DNA of 11,811 nt from an uncultured Mollicutes bacterium (GTDB taxonomy: Bacteria; Bacillota_I; Bacilli_A; Acholeplasmatales; Anaeroplasmataceae): the NCBI GenBank assembly GCA_900540705.1, contig UQGR01000047.1:1-11811 (forward strand), written 5' to 3'. This document shows, piece by piece, positions 7,157 through 11,811 of this stretch (position 1 is its first letter; each line of letters begins with the position of its first letter). A program made the position numbers and the translations under genes. A model generated the notes under the pieces. It saw nothing but the letters and a program-made list of their open reading frames with translations, ran no database searches and had not been told where the DNA came from.

Positions 7157-8098
7157 ATGAATCAAAATAAGCATTATAATACTTTAACGGAATACTTTAA
7201 AGAAATCTATCCTAGAAAAGTAGCGAAAATTGCCTTAAATGCTAATTTCACCTGTCCTAATAAGGATGGAAGGAAAGGATATGGGGGATGTAGCTACTGC
7301 TCAAAGCTGGGAAGTGGAGATACCGCAGGAGATGTAAAGCTGCCCCTAAAGGAGCAATATCAGCAAATTAAAGAAAAAATTTCAAAAAAATGGCCCAATC
7401 CCTTATGTATTCCTTTTTTGCAGGCAAATTCTAATACCTATGCTCCTATAGAAAAATTAAAGGCGATTTATGAGGAAATCATTAATTTGGATAAAGAAAA
7501 TATCGTCAAGCTCGCTATCGCAACCCGGCCTGACTGTTTTAGTGAGGAGCTCTACTCCTATTTAGAGGAGTTCAATCAAAGGGTTCCCCTTTCCATAGAG
7601 CTAGGCCTTCAGACAGCAAACGAACAGACTGCCAAAGCCATCAACCGCTGTTCTACCAACCAGGAATTTATAGACTGTGTACAAAGCTTAAGAAAAAGAA
7701 AGATAGAGGTTGTTGTTCATATCATCAATGGCCTACCTGGAGAGACAAAAGAGGATATGCTGGCCACGATTGATTTTATCAACACCCTAGACATCCAAGG
7801 AATAAAATTTCATATGCTTTTAATTTTAAAGGATACCCCTTTATACCAGCAATATCTTAAAAAACCATTCCCTCTTCTATCCTTAGAGGAATATGTAACC
7901 ATCGTAACTGAGCAGATTGCAAGGCTTAAGCCTTCTATGATTGTGCATCGTCTGGGAGCTGATGGAATACCAGAAGACATCTATGCTCCACTCTGGCCAA
8001 TGAAAAAGCTTGTCGTCATGAATGAAATCGACAAGCGTTTAAGAAAAGAAAATATCTTTCAGGGAGATAAGTTTAATTTATCCAGCCATCATCACTGA
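7157..8098 (+). CDS. Radical SAM protein, TIGR01212/YhcC (YtqA) family
   Basis: A 313-residue cytosolic iron-sulfur protein. The cluster cysteines are C33, C45 and C48 (CPNKDGRKGYGGCSYC), the spacing and GGC.YC form typical of the TIGR01212 family rather than the usual CxxxCxxC. Other family landmarks are FLQANSNTYAP (87-97), ATRPDC (122-127), ELGLQT (148-153), NGLPGE (191-196) and HRLGADG followed by APLWPMKKLVVMNEID (264-292). The family is related to Elp3-type radical SAM enzymes; YtqA neighbours a tRNA-modifying methyltransferase in Bacillus, but its own reaction is not settled. It has its own promoter at 7132-7140. The last 26 bases overlap, on the opposite strand, the 3' end of the LeuRS-like gene. 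The tail SSHHH falls in this overlap and is likely not conserved. Confidence 0.93.
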   Translation: MNQNKHYNTLTEYFKEIYPRKVAKIALNANFTCPNKDGRKGYGGCSYCSKLGSGDTAGDVKLPLKEQYQQIKEKISKKWPNPLCIPFLQANSNTYAPIEKLKAIYEEIINLDKENIVKLAIATRPDCFSEELYSYLEEFNQRVPLSIELGLQTANEQTAKAINRCSTNQEFIDCVQSLRKRKIEVVVHIINGLPGETKEDMLATIDFINTLDIQGIKFHMLLILKDTPLYQQYLKKPFPLLSLEEYVTIVTEQIARLKPSMIVHRLGADGIPEDIYAPLWPMKKLVVMNEIDKRLRKENIFQGDKFNLSSHHH

Positions 8099-10082
8099 TT
8101 AAATATTTACCTTTAAAAATGGAATGATAAATATCCTCTGCCAGAAACGGACAGATGGGATAAAGAAGCTTTAAAAATAGCAGTCCCTGTTTTGCGGTAA
8201 CGTCCTTATTCCAAAGAATTGTCTTATAAAAACGAAGAACCTCACCCACATAGGCATCTGTCTGTTTTTCCCATAAATACTGATTACATTGCTCTATCAG
8301 GGTTTTGAAATCCGAAGCTAGGGAATTCGAAGAGACAAAATCCTTCGTATAATATGCTTCGATTGCCTTAATTAGATTGGCCGTGCTAGCAAGCTCCTCT
8401 TCAGAAAAAATAAAATCTTCTGTCAAAGGGCGCCCCAGAAAATATAACCGGAGGGCATCCCCATGATATTCATCTAGATATTTAGCAATTTCAAATAAGG
8501 TATGGTTCTCACGATTCATCGGCAGATAATTTGAAGTAAAGCTTGGAGAAACCAGCTCTAGCTGCTTAAACAAAGGAGGTAAACTTACCTTCTTTTCTTT
8601 TTGAAGAATCGTTAAAATACACAATGGAATTAGCACATGCTCAAACAGCTCATCCTTAGAAATGACCATCAGCTCAATCCCATTCCAGGACTGAAACAGC
8701 TGGAGAGCCTCCTTGGAAAAGATAGAGATACTCGCCCCAATATCATCATAAAGAAGAGCCAAAATTGAAATCATACCTGAAGAGAAATTATGGTTGATGC
8801 TGCCAGGCATAATACTGCCAGGTACGTCGATATCCTCAGATAAAATCGGCCGGAATTTCGGAGAAAAAACAAAGGGAAGATGCTGTTTCAAAGAATAAAT
8901 TTTATCATCACTATCCTTCAGAAAGGGAAGCAATGCCCCAAATGTATCATAGGAGGATACTAAGATCTTATCCTTACTATAGTATTCCTGTAAGGTACAC
9001 ATATCTGCCTCACTAAAGCGCTCCGTAAGAAGCCTTCTGCCCTCTTCTACAGGGATTCCATTCAAAAAGTCACTTTCAATAAAGACTCCATTTTGAACGA
9101 CATCCACAACAGGGAGTCCTTCTTCTAAGGCAGTTATCCGGTCTTCTGGATTTAAAAAGGGATTGGCCACATAGATATCACAATCATATTTTACACTCAC
9201 AAAAATCGGAATCCGTTTTCCTGTTAAAGGGTTAATTGCATAGGTTCCGCTAAATACACCAAAATCATTCATATTGTCATCGGATAAATATTTCTCAATG
9301 GCTGGAAATTCCTCATAAAGAGTATAAAGAGAAAAATCCACATAATCCGGGTGAATGGAGATATAGGATATTCCACCCAAATATTCTGGTTCCTTTAGAG
9401 TCACTGAAATTTTAGTTCCATTGGTGACTGCAAAGGGAATCGTTAAACTAACCTTAGGCTCAAGCATTGCCTTCAGCTGTTGTCGCAGTTCCCCAGAAAC
9501 ATTTAAGCCATCTATATTTTCTAAAACCTGGTCCTTAATCTGTGAGATATCTAAATAAAAGGCCTTTACCCGGTTAAAAGAAAGCTTTTTATTATAAAAA
9601 TACGGGTCAACAATTTTCTTACCTGTCTTATCCTGAAGTACCTCCACAGAGTCATAGCGGATGTAGCCTCGCTCATATAACTCAATAAACGCAAGCTGCA
9701 GGGAGGCTACATATTCATCATGCTTTAAATCCATTTGCTTCTGCTTGTCAACTCCAACCCCCAGCTTAAGCATTTGTTCAGCAAACAGATTAGATATATC
9801 ATCATTGATGGTGTTACTATGCTTTTTATTTTCCATAAAGGAGGACAATCCCAAAGAATCAAAGCCCGTTGGAAATAAAACATTGTAGCCCGCCATTCTC
9901 TGATACCTTGAATAAAAATCCCCTACGAGAAGCGGACGAAGATTTCCATCCTGAAAGCCATATAAATTCGTTTTAGGGAAGCTAGAAAAAAGATAGGATT
10001 TTGGTTTAATTCTATCGTTCTCTACTCTGAAATTTTTACTTTTTTGCCAGTATTCTATCCAGTAGGAATACTCCTTCTTCAT
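8073..10082 (-). CDS. Leucyl-tRNA synthetase-like protein lacking catalytic and editing motifs (probable pseudo-synthetase)
   Basis: A 669-residue protein co-linear with bacterial LeuRS (usually 800-870). Recognisable LeuRS regions: the N-terminal YWIEYWQKSKNF; YQRMAGYNVLFPTGFDSLGL (60-79, LeuRS has YKRM.GYNVLHPMGWDAFGL); the editing insertion with GVFSGTYAINPLTGKRIPI (275-293); HGDALRLYFLG (540-550); and LYPICPFLAEDIYHSIF (640-656) of the anticodon-binding domain. The active-site signatures are gone. HVGH aligns with QDGN (44-47), KMSKS with a region reading YLPMNREN (519-526), TTRPDT with LKEPEY, and HDERD and the SRQRYWG stretch are unrecognisable. The C-terminal LeuRS domain is absent. 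The frame is intact, so this is not a fresh pseudogene. The start is ATG 10080-10082, because AAAAGGAGGTGA (10087-10098) is the ribosome binding site and would otherwise be inside the gene. It follows acpP across a terminator. A normal leuS is expected elsewhere in the genome. Its role is unknown. Confidence 0.85.
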   Translation of the reverse strand: MKKEYSYWIEYWQKSKNFRVENDRIKPKSYLFSSFPKTNLYGFQDGNLRPLLVGDFYSRYQRMAGYNVLFPTGFDSLGLSSFMENKKHSNTINDDISNLFAEQMLKLGVGVDKQKQMDLKHDEYVASLQLAFIELYERGYIRYDSVEVLQDKTGKKIVDPYFYNKKLSFNRVKAFYLDISQIKDQVLENIDGLNVSGELRQQLKAMLEPKVSLTIPFAVTNGTKISVTLKEPEYLGGISYISIHPDYVDFSLYTLYEEFPAIEKYLSDDNMNDFGVFSGTYAINPLTGKRIPIFVSVKYDCDIYVANPFLNPEDRITALEEGLPVVDVVQNGVFIESDFLNGIPVEEGRRLLTERFSEADMCTLQEYYSKDKILVSSYDTFGALLPFLKDSDDKIYSLKQHLPFVFSPKFRPILSEDIDVPGSIMPGSINHNFSSGMISILALLYDDIGASISIFSKEALQLFQSWNGIELMVISKDELFEHVLIPLCILTILQKEKKVSLPPLFKQLELVSPSFTSNYLPMNRENHTLFEIAKYLDEYHGDALRLYFLGRPLTEDFIFSEEELASTANLIKAIEAYYTKDFVSSNSLASDFKTLIEQCNQYLWEKQTDAYVGEVLRFYKTILWNKDVTAKQGLLFLKLLYPICPFLAEDIYHSIFKGKYLISDDGWIN

Positions 10083-10086
10083 AGCT

Positions 10087-10098
10087 TCACCTCCTTTT
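10087..10098 (-). promoter_or_regulatory. Strong ribosome binding site that sets the start of the LeuRS-like gene
   Basis: AAAAGGAGGTGA is a long match to the 16S rRNA 3' end and lies 4 bases before the ATG at 10080-10082. An upstream in-frame ATG (10101-10103) would translate through it and has no site of its own, so the downstream start is preferred. Confidence 0.85.
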
Positions 10099-10103
10099 AA
10101 CAT

Positions 10104-10127
10104 AAAAGAAAAAGCTGCAAGGCAGCT
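10104..10127 (-). terminator. Rho-independent terminator after acpP, immediately before the LeuRS-like gene
   Basis: On the minus strand AGCTGC, loop CTT and GCAGCT (10113-10127) are followed by TTTTTCTTTT. It begins 6 bases after the acpP stop and its T-tract ends 5 bases before the LeuRS-like ribosome binding site. Downstream expression therefore depends on read-through or on a promoter inside acpP. Confidence 0.85.
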
Positions 10128-10133
10128 ATTTTC

Positions 10134-10367
10134 TTACTTTGTTAATTCTTCGATATAGGCAACCAAATCACCAACGGTAGCAATAGCCTCAGCCTTAGTA
10201 TCATCAATCTCTACGCCAAATTCGTCCTCAATATCCATTATAATTTCTACAGCGTCTAAACTATCTGCTCCCAAATCATCCTTTAAGGATGCCTCTAACG
10301 TAACCTTGTCCTCTGCAAGCTTTAATTCTTTAACGATAATTTCCTTTACTTTATCAAAAACAGCCAT
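10134..10367 (-). CDS. acpP: Acyl carrier protein
   Basis: A 77-residue acidic helical protein that carries growing acyl chains on a phosphopantetheine arm in type II fatty-acid synthesis. The attachment site is Ser36 in GADSLDAVEII (33-43), followed by the conserved acidic helix (DIEDEFGVEI) and ending VGDLVAYIEEL; length and layout are standard. Start ATG 10365-10367 has TAGGAGGA upstream with 7-base spacing. It has its own promoter (10395-10423) and terminator (10104-10127), so it is mainly a single-gene unit, unlike the fab-cluster location common elsewhere. No other fatty-acid genes are in the window. The LeuRS-like gene downstream is its only same-strand companion. Confidence 0.97.
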   Translation of the reverse strand: MAVFDKVKEIIVKELKLAEDKVTLEASLKDDLGADSLDAVEIIMDIEDEFGVEIDDTKAEAIATVGDLVAYIEELTK

Positions 10368-10394
10368 TTTTGAATCCTCCTAAAATTTTTCTTT

Positions 10395-10423
10395 ATTATA
10401 ACATTTTTCTTTAAAAAAGTAAA
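10395..10423 (-). promoter_or_regulatory. Promoter of acpP
   Basis: TTTACT (-35, 10418-10423, four of six consensus bases), a 17-base spacer and TATAAT (10395-10400) preceded by TGT, an extended -10. The -35 abuts the T-tract of the upstream terminator (10425-10430), a compact terminator-promoter junction. Expected start is near 10388. Confidence 0.75.
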
Positions 10424-10424
10424 C

Positions 10425-10455
10425 AAAAAATCCACTACCTAAATAAGATAGTGGA
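10425..10455 (-). terminator. Rho-independent terminator of the MsmK/UgpC-type ATPase gene
   Basis: On the minus strand TCCACTATCT, loop TATTT and AGGTAGTGGA form a 10-bp stem with one G-U pair (10431-10455), followed by six T. It starts 11 bases after the stop codon of the upstream gene. Confidence 0.92.
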
Positions 10456-10466
10456 CTTCAGTTTCC

Positions 10467-11573
10467 TTAAAATAAAGCTAATTCAGTCTCTGCGTCAAAT
10501 ACATGACAATGATTCATATCAAAGGCTAGCTTTACAGCAGAACCCTTCTCTAGGTCAGCACGAGCAGGCACAGAAGCGATAATCGCATCATTTCCAATCG
10601 TTGCATACACGTTGGTCTCAGCACCTAAAAGCTCGGCAACATCTACAGTCACATTGATAACTGCATTGCTGTAGGCCTCAATTACAACAGGGTCATCGTG
10701 AATATCCTCAGGACGAATACCTAAAATAACTTCCTTATCTAAATATTCCTTATCCTTAATGACCTGCATTTTCCCCTCTGGAATTACTACAGTCTGACTA
10801 CCATCCAAAGTGGTAAACTTGCCATCCTTAGCAATCGTTCCATGGATGAAGTTCATTGGAGGTGTACCAATGAAGCCACCTACGAATACATTTGCTGGAT
10901 GCTCATAAATCTCCTTTGGAGTACCAACCTGCTGAATACGTCCATCACGCATAACGACAATTCTAGAAGCCATGGTCATAGCCTCAATCTGGTCATGGGT
11001 TACATAAATGGTAGTAGATCCTAATCTTCTATGAAGCTTGGTTAACTCACCACGCATTGTAACACGAAGCTTAGCATCTAGGTTAGATAGTGGCTCGTCC
11101 ATTAAGAATACCTTTGCGTTACGAACAATCGCTCTACCTAACGCAACACGCTGATTCTGTCCACCAGAAAGCTGACGTGGATAACGGTCTAAGAAGTTTT
11201 CTAGTCCTAATATTTTAGCAGCCTCTGCCACACGCTCAGCAATCTCTTCTCTTGGAACACGACGAAGCTGTAATCCAAAAGCCATATTGTTATAAACCGT
11301 CATATGTGGATATAGAGCATAGCTCTGGAATACCATCGCAATCCCACGGTCCTTAGGGTTGACGTTGTTCATCAATTCACCATCAATGTAAAGCTCACCA
11401 CCACTGATATCCTCTAAGCCTGCAATCATTCTTAAGGTTGTAGATTTACCACAGCCAGATGGTCCTACAAAAACGATAAATTCCTTATCCTGAATGTTTA
11501 GGTTGAAATCAAAAACAGCCTGTACACCATTAGGATAAATTTTATTAATATTTACTAAATCTAAAGTTGCCAT
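10467..11573 (-). CDS. ugpC: ABC sugar importer ATPase, MsmK/UgpC/MalK type
   Basis: A 368-residue cytoplasmic ATPase that powers binding-protein-dependent carbohydrate uptake. It shows Walker A GPSGCGKST (37-45), the Q-loop FQS, signature LSGGQNQRVALGRA (134-147; N replaces the usual R after LSGGQ), Walker B VFLMDEP (154-160), the D-loop SNLDAKLR and H192 in YVTHDQ. The C-terminal third is the regulatory OB/TOBE region, including VFVGGFIGTPPMNF and GIRPEDI. The start is set at ATG 11571-11573, with GGAGG at 11580-11584; a longer in-frame ATG would run back through the promoter. There is no permease or binding-protein gene beside it. It therefore resembles stand-alone MsmK-type ATPases that serve several sugar transporters, so the exact substrate (multiple sugars, maltodextrin or glycerol-3-phosphate) cannot be read from the window. 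Confidence 0.95.
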   Translation of the reverse strand: MATLDLVNINKIYPNGVQAVFDFNLNIQDKEFIVFVGPSGCGKSTTLRMIAGLEDISGGELYIDGELMNNVNPKDRGIAMVFQSYALYPHMTVYNNMAFGLQLRRVPREEIAERVAEAAKILGLENFLDRYPRQLSGGQNQRVALGRAIVRNAKVFLMDEPLSNLDAKLRVTMRGELTKLHRRLGSTTIYVTHDQIEAMTMASRIVVMRDGRIQQVGTPKEIYEHPANVFVGGFIGTPPMNFIHGTIAKDGKFTTLDGSQTVVIPEGKMQVIKDKEYLDKEVILGIRPEDIHDDPVVIEAYSNAVINVTVDVAELLGAETNVYATIGNDAIIASVPARADLEKGSAVKLAFDMNHCHVFDAETELALF

Positions 11574-11597
11574 AATTTTCCTCCATTTGTTGCTTAT

Positions 11598-11641
11598 ATT
11601 ATACCTCAAAGCCTTTCGTTTCCCTATGTGCAAAATGTACA
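11598..11641 (-). promoter_or_regulatory. Probable promoter region of the MsmK/UgpC-type gene, with an upstream inverted repeat
   Basis: TATAAT at 11598-11603 lies upstream of GGAGG, but the -35 position reads TAGGGA, a poor match, which suggests an activator or weak basal expression. Directly upstream lies an inverted repeat, TGTGCA-AAA-TGTACA on the plus strand (11627-11641, one mismatch between arms), placed where a regulator could contact polymerase. No regulator family is assigned. Confidence 0.45.
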
Positions 11642-11684
11642 AAAACCTAGAGTTTAATCCGATTTTTTCGACTATAAAATAGAT

Positions 11685-11811
11685 TTATCTTAAAAATTCT
11701 ATAATATAAAGCCTCTTAACTTCTTCAAAATAAAACATTGGAAATTCATTATAGATATAATTTTCTGTAAAATTCAATTTATAGGCTTGTTCTATTTCTT
11801 CATATTTATCA
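11685..11811 (-). CDS. C-terminal end of an unidentified protein, runs off the right edge
   Basis: Frame of 41 codons ending with TAA at 11685-11687. The visible tail includes EEIEQAYKLNFTENYIYNEF and ends RLYIIEFLR. The even mix of charged and aromatic residues and open frame to the edge suggest a real gene rather than noise, but it is short and no family is recognised. It runs in the same direction as the ATPase gene, 111 bases upstream of it. No convincing terminator is seen between them. Confidence 0.5.
   Translation of the reverse strand, partial: DKYEEIEQAYKLNFTENYIYNEFPMFYFEEVKRLYIIEFLR

Noticed and set aside
8099..8135. Complementary arms (ATATTTA and TAAATAT) just after the radical SAM stop codon
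   Set aside because: AT-only arms, a long loop and no T-tract, and they lie within the coding sequence of the opposite gene. Not a credible terminator.
10104..10394. Possible T-box or other aminoacyl-tRNA-responsive leader for the LeuRS-like gene
   Set aside because: The space upstream is occupied by acpP; only a simple terminator hairpin is present and there is no specifier-loop or T-box sequence.
11612..11626. AGGGAAACGAAAGGC on the minus strand, resembling a CcpA cre site
   Set aside because: Three of the fixed consensus positions mismatch, so it is not reliable enough to call catabolite control.
11641..11684. Weak hairpins downstream of the right-edge gene (AAAC/GTTT and CGA/TCG arms)
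   Set aside because: Stems of only 3-4 bp; not sufficient for a terminator.

Overview
The window comes from a low-GC, spore-forming Gram-positive bacterium (Bacillota). The evidence is a Gram-positive PolC replicase with an embedded proofreading domain, strong AGGAGG ribosome binding sites, TATAAT promoters that often carry an upstream TG, and a small CotD-like spore coat gene. The family mix would suit gut Erysipelotrichia or Clostridia, but the sequence alone does not fix the genus.

Layout. Bases 1-597 (minus strand) hold the part of a type I restriction specificity gene (hsdS) that lies in the window. It starts abruptly at the sequence that normally joins the two halves of HsdS. A 102-base stretch of about 90% AT separates it from a 57-residue Cys-rich CotD-like gene (700-873). 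Next come a terminator and a Bax inhibitor-1 family membrane protein with its own promoter (964-1759). polC and an upstream membrane-protein gene resembling DUF1189 form a two-gene minus-strand operon (1795-7063). A short divergent promoter region leads to the only plus-strand gene, a TIGR01212/YhcC-type radical SAM protein (7157-8098). Its 3' end overlaps, tail to tail, a minus-strand gene for a leucyl-tRNA synthetase-like protein (8073-10082). Upstream of that lie acyl carrier protein (10134-10367) and an orphan MsmK/UgpC-type sugar-importer ATPase (10467-11573). Each of these two has a clear terminator. The 3' end of an unidentified gene enters at the right edge (11685-11811).

Most of this is core housekeeping: replication, fatty-acid carrier and sugar uptake. 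The most unusual item is the LeuRS-like protein. It runs co-linear with LeuRS through the Rossmann, editing and anticodon-binding regions, yet it has lost HIGH, KMSKS, the editing signatures and the C-terminal domain while keeping an intact 669-codon frame and a strong ribosome binding site. It looks like a retained pseudo-synthetase of unknown role. The left end, with a half-like hsdS next to an AT-rich junction, is the accessory part and may belong to a shuffling specificity locus. I saw no tRNA, rRNA, CRISPR array, insertion sequence or riboswitch.
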